15,150 nucleotides of DNA from assembly GCA_009928265.1 (NCBI GenBank), contig RFPR01000044.1, positions 1 through 15,150 on the forward strand, given 5' to 3'. The translations under genes and the position numbers were made by a program. Below, in pieces: positions 6,854 to 13,929 of this stretch (positions are counted from its first letter, which is position 1; each line of letters starts with the position of its first letter). The notes below the pieces were generated by a model. That model saw only the letters and a list, made by a program, of their open reading frames with translations, was not told the DNA's origin and did not search any database. The stretch is from Pseudomonadota bacterium (lineage in GTDB: Bacteria > Verrucomicrobiota > Verrucomicrobiia > Chthoniobacterales > UBA6821).

Positions 6854-6895
6854 GACCATGCAGTCCTAGTTTTTCAACACCAACCTCTTACTCCC

Positions 6896-8176
6896 ATGCC
6901 CGAGATCACGATGCCCAAGCTCAGCGATACGATGACGGAGGGAACCCTCCTGCGCTGGCGAAAAAAGAAGGGTGACAATGTTGAGGTCGGCGACATCCTT
7001 GCCGAGGTCGAGACCGACAAGGCCACCATGGAGATGGAGGCCTTTGAGGAAGGAGTTCTCACCGACATCTACGTTCCCGAAGGTGGCAAGGTTATTGTCG
7101 GTGCGCCTCTTGCACTGGTCCTCAAGGAAGGAGAGAAAGCCAGCGACAAGCCAAAGGCCTCACCCGCTGCTGCCGCTCCTGCGGCTGATGCTCCCGCCGC
7201 CCGTCCTTCGGTTGCCAGCGGTCGTCCTCTCACTCCTCGTGCTCGTGCCGCCGCACTCCGTGCCGGTGGCGGAGTTGCTGGCAATCTGAACGAGGGAGTT
7301 CGCGTCAAGGCCTCACCGCTCGCCCGCAAGATCGCCGACGCCCGCGGGGTCCGCCTCGCAGGACTGCAGGGCACCGGCCCTGGTGGACGCATCATCGCCT
7401 TTGACGTCGAGAACGCACCCGTTGGCGGGCCGGCTCCCGCTGCAGGCGGATCTTCGCCCGTCGCAGCCATCCTGCCGACCCCGATCGCCGGGATGCCCGA
7501 GACCCGCGTGCCCCTCAGTGGTATGCGTCGTGTCATCGCCGAGCGCCTGCTCGCGAGCAAGACCCAGATCCCGCACTTCTATCTGTCGATAGAGATCGAC
7601 GCCGCGCCGATGATGGCCTTCCGCAAGGAATACATCGAGGCCAGCGGAGGGAAAATCACCTTCAACGACATCGCCCTCGCAGCCGTGGCCCGCGCCGCCA
7701 TGCAGAAGCCGAAGGTCAATGCCGCCTTCGCCGGTGACGCCATCATCGAGTACGGCAGCGTCAACCTCTCCGTGGCAATCGCCGTGGAGGACGGCCTCGT
7801 GACCCCGGTTATTCGTGATGCCCAGAAGCTCTCGCTCAAGGAGATCAGTGCCTCCGTCAAGGACCTCGCCCTTCGCGCGCGTGACAAGAAGCTCAAGCCC
7901 GAGGAATACGCGGGCGGCACCATCACCGTCTCCAATCTCGGCGCCTACGGGATCGAGCAGTTCTGCGCGATCGTGAATCCTCCCCAAGCCGCGATCCTCG
8001 CGGTCGGTGCCATCGTCAAGAAGCCCGTGGTCAACGAGCGAGACGAAATCGAGATCGGCCACCGCATGAGCATCACCCTCAGCGGCGATCACCGCGTGGT
8101 GGATGGAGCGGTGGCGGCGGAGTATATGTCCGCCCTCCGCAAGCTTCTAGAGTCCCCCGCGCTATTGCTTCTTTAA
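6896..8176 (+). CDS. pdhC: Pyruvate dehydrogenase E2, dihydrolipoamide acetyltransferase
   Basis: E2 is the core of the pyruvate dehydrogenase complex and transfers the acetyl group from lipoyl-lysine to coenzyme A. In 426 residues there is one lipoyl domain (about 1-80), with the modified lysine expected at Lys42 in ETDKATME. A flexible Ala/Pro linker (about 85-135) follows. The peripheral-subunit-binding domain is at about 138-173 (ASPLARKIADARGV to GPGGRI). A second linker leads to the catalytic domain from about residue 200. The active site is LSGDHRVVDG with His399 and Asp403. The start MPEITMPKLSDTM is the family's. No Shine-Dalgarno sequence is visible. A branched-chain or 2-oxoglutarate E2 is possible from the fold alone, but the adjacent pyruvate-type E1 genes favour pyruvate. 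No E3 gene follows; it must be elsewhere. Confidence 0.95.
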   Translation: MPEITMPKLSDTMTEGTLLRWRKKKGDNVEVGDILAEVETDKATMEMEAFEEGVLTDIYVPEGGKVIVGAPLALVLKEGEKASDKPKASPAAAAPAADAPAARPSVASGRPLTPRARAAALRAGGGVAGNLNEGVRVKASPLARKIADARGVRLAGLQGTGPGGRIIAFDVENAPVGGPAPAAGGSSPVAAILPTPIAGMPETRVPLSGMRRVIAERLLASKTQIPHFYLSIEIDAAPMMAFRKEYIEASGGKITFNDIALAAVARAAMQKPKVNAAFAGDAIIEYGSVNLSVAIAVEDGLVTPVIRDAQKLSLKEISASVKDLALRARDKKLKPEEYAGGTITVSNLGAYGIEQFCAIVNPPQAAILAVGAIVKKPVVNERDEIEIGHRMSITLSGDHRVVDGAVAAEYMSALRKLLESPALLLL

Positions 8177-8202
8177 GGCTCGGGATATCGGCGGAGATTG
8201 TA

Positions 8203-8317
8203 CTCGGGCGTGCCCAACGCCGCTCACCCCTAAAGGGGCTGCCTTTGGCAGTACAACCTACTCCCGCCAGTCGTAGGTTTGCTGTGTTCCTGCGCTCGCC
8301 GTAGGACTACTACGACT
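8203..8317. repeat. Cluster of small palindromes after pdhC (REP-like)
   Basis: The 133-base gap after pdhC is nearly all dyads. It has GGGC-GT-GCCC (8207-8216), CCCC-TAAA-GGGG (8227-8238), CTGCC-TTT-GGCAG (8239-8251), and an outer pair AGTCGTAG (8269-8276) with CTACGACT (8310-8317). None has a T tract, so these are not textbook terminators, though together they may stop pdhC transcripts. GTAGGTTTGCT at 8273 resembles the palindrome after sodA. The right arm overlaps the last codons and stop of the next minus-strand gene. Confidence 0.5.
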
Positions 8318-8747
8318 TCCCTTGTCCGCCTTGCTCTCCATCCGATCTTCCAAGCCTTACAAGACTTGAGGCATCACGTTTTTCATCAGCCAATCTCATC
8401 GCAATGGCGGCAATTCGAGGATCAGAAAATTCAGAGAAGTTTTTAGCTATTTGATCGAGCTCCACTAGAGTAAGGACTGCAAAAGGCGGGCGGGCATGAA
8501 AAACATCTAATGTTTTTCGGTGAGCAATATAAGCATTGTTACGCTTTTGATTCCAAACATTGAAAGAGGAAATGTAATTCCATTCTGTAAAGTAACATTT
8601 AGAAGCTAACCGCCAATACCAACGCATCAAAGTGGCGAGAATAATAATTAACGAAAACCATATAGAACCCCACAACAAACCCAGTGAAAACTGCAAAAGA
8701 AAACATAGTAGAGCTCCTGCAAAAATAGCAGCAATTTGAAAGATCAT
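8310..8747 (-). CDS. Small membrane protein of unknown function
   Basis: I do not recognise this 145-residue protein. The first 45 residues form one long or two adjacent membrane segments (IAAIFAGALLCFLLQF and SIWFSLIIILATLM), followed by aromatic and basic residues (RWYWRLASKCYF). The rest is predicted soluble and cytoplasmic, with many charged residues. Codons are AT-rich, unlike the pdh genes, except for the last 15-18 residues (from about LVRLGRSDGE), which are encoded by GC-rich palindromic host-like DNA. The native C-terminus has perhaps been lost or replaced, and the stop TAG is provided by the arm of a palindrome. It lies 17 bases after the 174-residue gene on the same strand, so the two are probably cotranscribed. 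It is likely real but of unknown role. Confidence 0.62.
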   Translation of the reverse strand: MIFQIAAIFAGALLCFLLQFSLGLLWGSIWFSLIIILATLMRWYWRLASKCYFTEWNYISSFNVWNQKRNNAYIAHRKTLDVFHARPPFAVLTLVELDQIAKNFSEFSDPRIAAIAMRLADEKRDASSLVRLGRSDGEQGGQGKS

Positions 8748-8764
8748 CAGATTGAACTAGTATT

Positions 8765-9289
8765 TCAGATGGTTTCTATTCTATTGCACCAATCTTGGAG
8801 CAATCCGTATAGATCCCTAATTCGGGCATCTCGGTCGTGAGCGGGATAAGAAAATCTAATCTTAGAAAAGCAACCTCGTTGTGATGATAATAAGAGATGA
8901 GATCTCTGGCGTCCAATATCTACGGTTAGACTAGAATCGGAAACCAAATATTCAAATTGCCAATGAAGAAATGTTGTTTTCCTTATACCAGAAATTACCT
9001 CCAAGCCGTCGATAGGTCCTACCTCAAATTCTTTGTATAGTTCAGATTGAGCCATCAATGTTATTTCCTCAATGCAAGATTGAAAATGACTTAGGATAAT
9101 AGGATCCGAAACATCCTGTGGAATAGGTAAACATCCAGCATCATACAAATAGAGATCTACTTTTGAGGCTCCACGGCTGTATCTTGTTTGAAATCCATAT
9201 TTAGGATCTTCATTTTCAATAATCCAATCATATGAAAAATCACCTAGATTGGATGGCAAAACATCTTTAGATTCAAATAAGGGTATCAT
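8765..9289 (-). CDS. Conserved-looking soluble protein of unknown function
   Basis: This 174-residue protein has no signal peptide or membrane segment. It begins with LPSNLGDFSYDWIIENEDPKYG, then shows SKVDLYLYDAGCLPIP (42-57) and a helical stretch around FQSCIEEITLMAQSE. It ends with a strand FSKIRFSYPA (142-151) and a helix (DRDARIRDLYGLLQDWC). The order of a YxYDxG strand, an IP turn, a helix, and a final KIRFxYP strand recalls a family of uncharacterised proteins of about 180-200 residues seen in various Proteobacteria. That is memory of a pattern, not a search result. Those proteins often have a signal peptide, and this one does not. Codons are AT-rich. It is the first gene of a two-gene unit with the membrane protein at 8310-8747 and is divergent from the exported protein at 9395. 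Confidence 0.72.
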   Translation of the reverse strand: MIPLFESKDVLPSNLGDFSYDWIIENEDPKYGFQTRYSRGASKVDLYLYDAGCLPIPQDVSDPIILSHFQSCIEEITLMAQSELYKEFEVGPIDGLEVISGIRKTTFLHWQFEYLVSDSSLTVDIGRQRSHLLLSSQRGCFSKIRFSYPAHDRDARIRDLYGLLQDWCNRIETI

Positions 9290-9303
9290 TAGCTCAAGCT
9301 TTC

Positions 9304-9364
9304 ATTATATTCATTATCGAAATTAAAATAGGCTTGCAAATTATCTGGAATATTATTATATATA
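9304..9364 (+). promoter_or_regulatory. AT-rich divergent promoter region
   Basis: The 105-base gap between the divergent genes has TTGCAA (9334-9339), a 17-base spacer and TATATA (9357-9362), a fair -35/-10 pair for the plus-strand gene. On the minus strand, GATAAT (reverse of 9313-9318) and TATAAT (reverse of 9304-9309) are candidate -10 boxes for the 174-residue gene. TTGCAA is its own reverse complement and could serve both directions. The call rests on motif and spacing only. Confidence 0.4.
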
Positions 9365-9394
9365 GTTGATCTGACGATAAATGCAATTCTCAAG

Positions 9395-9973
9395 ATGAAA
9401 ATCTTACTCATTATATCACTGTTCTCGCTGGCTTTTATCGCAAATGCTCAGATTGTCTCTGACAATGGCCATAATTACTTTGTGCATAAGAGTGGAGATG
9501 GGTCGGCCACGGTTTTTAGTGACAAAGGGGTGACCTATATACAGCCTGGCCCAATGGGGGTAAACATTCTAAATACAGGCAGAGAAAATCCAAACGCAGT
9601 TACGGCAGCTTTATTAACACAACCCCGATTAGAGACCCCTTCGCAACGCCCAGTCTCAACTTCCTCATTGCAATATCCAATTGCAACAGTGCCAAAAGCA
9701 TCCCCTTCGTTAATTCCGGATAGCATTTATATCCAACAAAATAATTCATCCGCTTCAAGGCGTCAGATAGTTGAAAATAGAGCAAAGTATCATCTCATAA
9801 TTTCTGAGTATAAAAAGCTTACAGCCTCCATGGATGCCTCCACATTAGCGGCCTTTCGTAAGGATATGGCTGATGATATGGGGGTTAAAAAAGGCGACTC
9901 ACTAAGTCCTAAAGAAACTCTTGGATACGCAAAGCTTTGGTTAAGATCACATTCAGAGAAGAAACAACCGTAA
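9395..9973 (+). CDS. Exported protein of unknown function
   Basis: The 192-residue protein starts with a clear signal peptide, MKILLIISLFSLAFIANA, with likely cleavage before Gln19. It is therefore sent across the inner membrane, to the periplasm or outside. The next part (about 20-60) looks like short beta strands (GHNYFVHKSGDGSATVFSDKG, residues 25-45). A Ser/Pro/Thr/Gln-rich linker follows (about 70-120). The C-terminal part is a charged helical domain (SRRQIVENRAKYHLIISEYK and onward, ending EKKQP). No cysteine follows the signal, so it is not a lipoprotein. Codons are AT-rich like the two divergent genes. No Shine-Dalgarno sequence is seen, but a five-codon frame from ATG at 9381 ends in TGA overlapping this ATG. 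I do not recognise a family. Confidence 0.72.
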   Translation: MKILLIISLFSLAFIANAQIVSDNGHNYFVHKSGDGSATVFSDKGVTYIQPGPMGVNILNTGRENPNAVTAALLTQPRLETPSQRPVSTSSLQYPIATVPKASPSLIPDSIYIQQNNSSASRRQIVENRAKYHLIISEYKKLTASMDASTLAAFRKDMADDMGVKKGDSLSPKETLGYAKLWLRSHSEKKQP

Positions 9974-10032
9974 ATCTTTATAAGAATAGCGCCAGAAAAG
10001 CCTCTTCGCTGTAATTATTTAACCTAACAGCC

Positions 10033-11304
10033 TCACCCGGCAAGGTCCGTCACCAGCCTCTTGCTAAGACTTTCCCGATCAAGTTCTCCTTCCCAGCGGC
10101 TGATGGCAATGGTTGCCACGGCGTTGCCGATGAAGTTCGTCACGGCCCGTCCGACGCTCATGAAGTGGTCGATGCCGACGAGCAGTCCTAGGGAGGCGAT
10201 CGGGATCGTCGGGATCGCCTCAAGGGTTGCTGCGAGGACAATGAATCCCGATCCCGCCACACCGGTGGCTCCCTGCGACGTGATCATGGCGACGAGCAGG
10301 AGACCGAGCTGCTGGGAGAGATCCATGGGTGTCCCGGTGGCCTGTGCCAGAAAGACGACGGCCATCGTCATGTAGATATTGGTTCCGTCGAGGTTGAAGC
10401 TGTAACCAGTCGGGATGACCAGTCCCACGGTCGATTCGCGGCAGCCGAGGCGCTCCAGTTTCTCCATCACGCCGGGCATGGCGGTTTCCGAGGAGCTGGT
10501 GCCGAGCACTAGGAGCAGTTCCTCGCGCAAGTGCCCCAGGAAGGCCCAGAGTCCGGCCCCGCAGAGTCGGAGGATTCCGCCCAGCACTAGTACAACGAAG
10601 AGGATTGCTGTTCCGTAGAAGCAAACGATCAAGCGTAGGAGACCCAACAGCGCATCGGTCCCGTGGCTTGCCGCCATGAAGGCCATCGCGCCAAACACTC
10701 CGAAGGGGGCAAAGCGGACAATCAGCCCCAGCATCGCAAAGAGAAGTCCTGAAACCCTCCCGATCCCACTGAGGATGTGGCGGCCGCCATCAGGCAAGTG
10801 AGGGATGGCGAGTGCCGCGATGAGTGAAACGACAAGGATCTGGAGCAGGTTCGGGGAAATAAAAGCCCCGACGAGCGTGTCGGGAATGGACTCGCGAAGC
10901 ATTCCGAGAAGGCTTGCAGGGTGAAAGGGGGGCGAGGCGGTCTGGGCGATGGGCTCCGCATGGCCGTGAAAGCCGGCGCCGGGCTTGATGAGGTTGACCG
11001 TCACAAGCCCGAGGAGGAGGGCGATGTTGGAGACGCTCTCGAAATAGAAAGCCGTCTTCAGTCCCATTCGTCCCAGCTTGCGGAGATCGCCCATGGATGC
11101 CATGCCATGCACCAGAGTGCAGAAAATGATCGGGGCGATCATCATCCGTACCAACGCGATAAAGGTGTCCCCGAGCGGCTTCAGGGTGCTGCCGAAGCGA
11201 GGGAAGAGCAGACCCGTTGCGATCCCCAAGGCCATTCCCGCCAAGACCTGCACATAAAGCCTCCGATACCACGGAGTGAAGGGTGAAGCGAGGGAGGGCT
11301 TCAT
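10033..11304 (-). CDS. dctA: C4-dicarboxylate (DctA-type) cation symporter
   Basis: This inner-membrane secondary transporter belongs to the dicarboxylate/amino acid:cation symporter (DAACS) family. It imports succinate, fumarate or malate with protons or sodium. At 423 residues it has the expected length, with six helices followed by the hairpin core. The substrate-site signatures are all present: GTSSSETAMP (268-277) in hairpin 1, the NLDGT form of NMDGT (304-308) in helix 7, GSGFIVLAATL after SQGATGVAG in hairpin 2, and GIDHFMSVGRAVTN (377-390) in helix 8. The SSSE-ALP-like hairpin with IPTGYSFNLDGT favours DctA over glutamate carriers. The ATG at 11304 begins a basic, membrane-entry type N-terminus. 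The gene is on its own after the DUF4239 pair, with repeat units near both ends. Confidence 0.92.
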   Translation of the reverse strand: MKPSLASPFTPWYRRLYVQVLAGMALGIATGLLFPRFGSTLKPLGDTFIALVRMMIAPIIFCTLVHGMASMGDLRKLGRMGLKTAFYFESVSNIALLLGLVTVNLIKPGAGFHGHAEPIAQTASPPFHPASLLGMLRESIPDTLVGAFISPNLLQILVVSLIAALAIPHLPDGGRHILSGIGRVSGLLFAMLGLIVRFAPFGVFGAMAFMAASHGTDALLGLLRLIVCFYGTAILFVVLVLGGILRLCGAGLWAFLGHLREELLLVLGTSSSETAMPGVMEKLERLGCRESTVGLVIPTGYSFNLDGTNIYMTMAVVFLAQATGTPMDLSQQLGLLLVAMITSQGATGVAGSGFIVLAATLEAIPTIPIASLGLLVGIDHFMSVGRAVTNFIGNAVATIAISRWEGELDRESLSKRLVTDLAG

Positions 11305-11385
11305 GCTGTCAGCATACAGCTGAAGTCAGCGGGAAGGGCAGGCTTTTTGGGGCACTATGCGGAGGTTGCGGCTCCTCCCCGATCT

Positions 11386-11416
11386 GACCTAACAGTTCAG
11401 GCTTTAGTCTAATAGC
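11386..11416. repeat. Degenerate repeat units upstream of dctA
   Basis: The 151-base gap before dctA holds CCTAACAG, TTCAGG, CTTTAG and CTAATAG in a row, the same kind of unit as at the dxr 3' end. CCTAACAG recurs exactly at 10022-10029, next to the dctA stop, so dctA is bracketed by them. A small dyad GGAGG/CCTCC lies at 11361-11378. I see no convincing promoter in the gap. Confidence 0.45.
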
Positions 11417-11455
11417 CCCCTATCGTCTGCGCGTGGCTGCCGAAACGTGATCCAG

Positions 11456-12247
11456 TCAAAGCTCCAGGATCTGGAATTCCGTAGGCGGTATGCAGACGGC
11501 TCCGGTGAAAGGAAAGTCGAGGACGACGATTGTGAGGAAGCCGAGTGAGATTACGAGTGTCAGGATGAGGGTCATGACGGCGTGGGTCGGGAAGTCCTCG
11601 GCGCCGAAGAGGAAGCAGAAGCTGATGGTGAGTGCCCCTCCGGCGAGCAGGATAACCCAGAGAAAGGGAAGGAGTCCGCTCTGGGCATCATTGATCCGTG
11701 AGGATCTGAGGCTGTCGAGTCTCTGAAGGAGCTTTACCGACTCCGAGTAGAACGGGTTGGAATAGCTGATGGGATGGGTGGGATCGGAGAAAGCCCGCAC
11801 GATCTGCTGCAGGATCGGCCCGACCTCGGGGCTTCTCTGCCCGTGAGCAAGAAGGGGCCACTCGCTGGAAACGACGGAATCACGGTATTTGCGGATGAGG
11901 GGGCGGATCGTTGCCCCATGTTCCGGCGGGAGGGAGCGTGCACACTGGTCAAGCGCCTCCACGCAGCGGGCTTCCTGCACCACATTCATTGCGGTCTGGT
12001 CGTAGGCGTTCCAGGTGTTCGTCACGATAAGTGTCAGGAAAATTCCGTAAACCGTGCCGAGTGCGCAGAAGATCGGCCCTGAGATGTCATGATGTTTCTT
12101 CAGATGGGTGTGCGAGATGAACCGCCGCACCACGAAGAGTCCCGCGAGGACAATCACGCAGGGTAGCGTGAGGCAGAGGAGTGTCAGGAACGGCGTCGGG
12201 AAGTTGAATCCCAGCCACTGCTCCAGGGTGAGGTGTTCCGCCAGCAT
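11456..12247 (-). CDS. DUF4239 (bestrophin-like) membrane protein, second of a pair
   Basis: The 263-residue protein has two N-terminal membrane segments (about 17-41 and 55-78), a soluble helical middle and two C-terminal segments (about 192-215 and 220-246). Features of the DUF4239 family are HHDISGPIFCALGTVYGIFLTLIV, with the conserved His-Asp and Gly, VQEARCVEALDQCA in the middle, and DFPFTGAVCIPPTEF near the end. Recent annotations call this a bestrophin-like domain, and bestrophins are pentameric anion channels; an ion-channel role here is only inference. It closely resembles the gene just upstream in motif order, spacing and length. The gap between them is five bases, so they are almost surely cotranscribed. 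Confidence 0.85.
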   Translation of the reverse strand: MLAEHLTLEQWLGFNFPTPFLTLLCLTLPCVIVLAGLFVVRRFISHTHLKKHHDISGPIFCALGTVYGIFLTLIVTNTWNAYDQTAMNVVQEARCVEALDQCARSLPPEHGATIRPLIRKYRDSVVSSEWPLLAHGQRSPEVGPILQQIVRAFSDPTHPISYSNPFYSESVKLLQRLDSLRSSRINDAQSGLLPFLWVILLAGGALTISFCFLFGAEDFPTHAVMTLILTLVISLGFLTIVVLDFPFTGAVCIPPTEFQILEL

Positions 12248-12252
12248 GGGGG

Positions 12253-13032
12253 TTACTTCATGATGAGCCTGGTGAAGGCATCAGGCCCTATGGCAACAAG
12301 TCCCGTGAAGGGGAAGTCGAGGTTCACGATGGTGTAGAGGGCGAGGCACACCACACCGGTGAGCAACACGGTCATCACGGCGTGCGCATGGAGTTGTCTG
12401 GCTCCGAAGAGGTAGGAAAAGCAGACGGTGGCCACCCCGCCGGTGAGGAGAACGCCCCAGAGGAAGGGGATGAGTCCTGTGCCGGAATCCTCGATGCGTG
12501 CGGATCGTAGGGACTGGAGCATATTGATGTTTTTAACCGACTCGTGGAAGTAGGCTCCTTCCGAGGCGTCGGTGACCTTGAAGTGAGCGTAGGCATCAGC
12601 GATCCGGTGGAGCATTTCCGTGCAGGCTGGATCGCCCTCTCCCTTGCGGATGGAAGTCCATTCCCGGGTGACGAGGGAGTCCCGGTAGTTCCTCATCAAG
12701 GGACGAACCTGATCACGAAACTGAGATGGGAAGGCCTCGGAATCAAGATAGAGGCTCTGGAGGCAGCGCGCTTCCTCGATGACGTGGCCCGCGGTGGTGG
12801 AGTAGAACTGCCAGGTGCTTGCCACGATCAGGGCGAGGAAGATCCCGTAGAGGGCGCCGATGGTGTTGAGGAAGGGGCCGGCGATGTCGTGATATTGCCG
12901 CAGGGTATCGGGCCTGATGACCTTGCGGAGGAGAAAAAGTCCCAGTACGGCGAGGAGGATAGGACCGATGATGCAGATGATGATCAGTTGATGGGGCTCA
13001 AAGTGGACCACCAGAGAATGCTCCAGCGACAT
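12253..13032 (-). CDS. DUF4239 (bestrophin-like) membrane protein, first of a pair
   Basis: With the start at 13032 this is a 259-residue protein beginning MSLEHSLVVHFEPHQ, which aligns with MLAEHLTLEQWLGF of its neighbour. An ATG six codons earlier (13050) is also possible. The open frame back to 13233 only overlaps the EamA gene and is not credible. The architecture matches the neighbour: two membrane segments, YHDIAGPFLNTIGALYGIFL, a soluble middle with IEEARCLQSL, RPLMRNYRDSLVTREW and SLRSARIEDSGTGLIPFLWG, two more segments, and LDFPFTGLVAIGPDAF. The shared phrases show the two are paralogues from a tandem duplication. They may form a hetero-oligomer, or one may have specialised. The function is unknown for the family as a whole. 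Confidence 0.85.
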   Translation of the reverse strand: MSLEHSLVVHFEPHQLIIICIIGPILLAVLGLFLLRKVIRPDTLRQYHDIAGPFLNTIGALYGIFLALIVASTWQFYSTTAGHVIEEARCLQSLYLDSEAFPSQFRDQVRPLMRNYRDSLVTREWTSIRKGEGDPACTEMLHRIADAYAHFKVTDASEGAYFHESVKNINMLQSLRSARIEDSGTGLIPFLWGVLLTGGVATVCFSYLFGARQLHAHAVMTVLLTGVVCLALYTIVNLDFPFTGLVAIGPDAFTRLIMK

Positions 13033-13042
13033 GGCAAGGGGT

Positions 13043-13047
13043 TCCTT
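13043..13047 (-). promoter_or_regulatory. Possible Shine-Dalgarno site choosing the 13032 start
   Basis: AAGGA on the minus strand lies ten bases before ATG 13032, a little far but usable. The competing ATG at 13050 has no such site within range. This, and alignment with the paralogue, is why the shorter protein is preferred. Few genes in the window have any such site. Confidence 0.35.
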
Positions 13048-13069
13048 CATGGAGTAAGCAATGTGTCCT

Positions 13070-13927
13070 TCACTTAACCAACGCAAGGATGATCGCCCCA
13101 AGCAGCAGAAGCGATCCTCCCAGACGGGCGACCCAATACTCTCGGGCATTTCCCTCGCCCTTCCAGGCATCGATCGCCACGGACCAGATAGTACGAGTGG
13201 CGTAGAGGATATTGATGAGCGTGGCCTCTCCAAAGAGTCCGATCAGCATGATCACGAGCGGTGCCTGAAAGCCGATGATGGCACCGCCGAGCAGGAGACG
13301 CTTTTTGGCGACAGGAGGTGCCGGTGGCGTGGAGCCGAGCAATGGGGTCATCCCGGCCAGCACCACGAACATCATCGGCTGAAAGAAAGCGACCCCGGAC
13401 TTCCGCGCATAGCCCTGCGTCAGCACATCGACGAGAGCGAACAGCACGCTCGCTCCCATGGCCCAGCCGACGGCGGCGCGGCGGTGATGCTTATTGTGAT
13501 CCGGCCCGGTCTGCAGGAGTGTCAGTGCAACGACGGTGAGGGCGGCTGCAGTCAGGAGCTTCCACCCGATGGGAGTGTGGAGGAGCAGGATCGAGAAGAG
13601 GGCGACGAGGATCGTCTTGGTGCCAAGTAGTGGGGCGCTGATGGAGAGATCTGCCTTGGCGAGTGCTTTGACTGTGCAGATGCGCCCGACAAAGAGAGAG
13701 AGTCCTGCGCCGATCGCCGCAAACGCCGAAGCGAGGTCCGGATGGAAGCCGAACTGCTTCGGGAAGAAAAGCGGAAGGACGGCGAGTGGGAGCGACCACG
13801 CGGCCATCGCGTAGTTGGAGAAGATATTGACCCGCTTGGTCGTCGCCCCGTGATGGATCGATCCCTTGAGTTCGAGATATCCGAGCGCATAGAGAAGCGC
13901 GGCGCCAAGGGCTCCGAGGGGGATCAT
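13070..13927 (-). CDS. EamA/DMT-family transporter
   Basis: This inner-membrane protein of 285 residues has about ten hydrophobic segments in two halves of five, the layout of the drug/metabolite transporter (EamA) family. Visible features include ALGYLELKGSIHHGA near the start, KALAKADLSISAPLLGTKTILVALFSILLL in the first half, where helix 4 meets 5, and the matching EATLINILYATRTIWSVAIDAW in the second half. A hydrophilic loop (QTGPDHNKHHRRAA) separates the halves. The substrate cannot be told; family members export amino acids, nucleotide precursors or drugs. A heptamer repeat sits just before the ATG in place of a Shine-Dalgarno sequence. It is 80 bases after the HIT gene and about 20-37 bases before the DUF4239 pair, so it probably belongs to the same transcript. 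Confidence 0.88.
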   Translation of the reverse strand: MIPLGALGAALLYALGYLELKGSIHHGATTKRVNIFSNYAMAAWSLPLAVLPLFFPKQFGFHPDLASAFAAIGAGLSLFVGRICTVKALAKADLSISAPLLGTKTILVALFSILLLHTPIGWKLLTAAALTVVALTLLQTGPDHNKHHRRAAVGWAMGASVLFALVDVLTQGYARKSGVAFFQPMMFVVLAGMTPLLGSTPPAPPVAKKRLLLGGAIIGFQAPLVIMLIGLFGEATLINILYATRTIWSVAIDAWKGEGNAREYWVARLGGSLLLLGAIILALVK

Positions 13928-13929
13928 GC

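Larger units (their letters stand above)
8345..10030. other. AT-rich accessory patch with three unknown genes
   Basis: Base composition changes abruptly from strongly GC-rich to AT-rich near 8345 and back near 10030, where dctA begins. The patch contains no transposase, integrase or tRNA that would explain its entry. Both edges lie at intergenic repeats (palindromes on the left, CCTAACAG units on the right). I read it as acquired DNA, by composition alone. Confidence 0.6.

Noticed and set aside
6775..6855. CRISPR array
   Set aside because: The repeats are 8 bases long with no spacers, and the two halves are in inverted orientation. No cas gene is near.
8227..8251. Intrinsic terminator after pdhC
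   Set aside because: The two tight hairpins have no following T run on either strand, so they are described as palindromes only.
8310..10030. Known toxin-antitoxin or defence system in the AT-rich patch
   Set aside because: None of the three proteins shows a nuclease, kinase, ATPase or DNA-binding motif, and gene sizes do not match a type I know. The idea remains unsupported.
13033..13233. N-terminal extension of the first DUF4239 gene into the EamA gene
   Set aside because: It would overlap the EamA coding region by about 160 bases and adds residues with no hydrophobic or conserved pattern. The paralogue starts at the equivalent of 13032.
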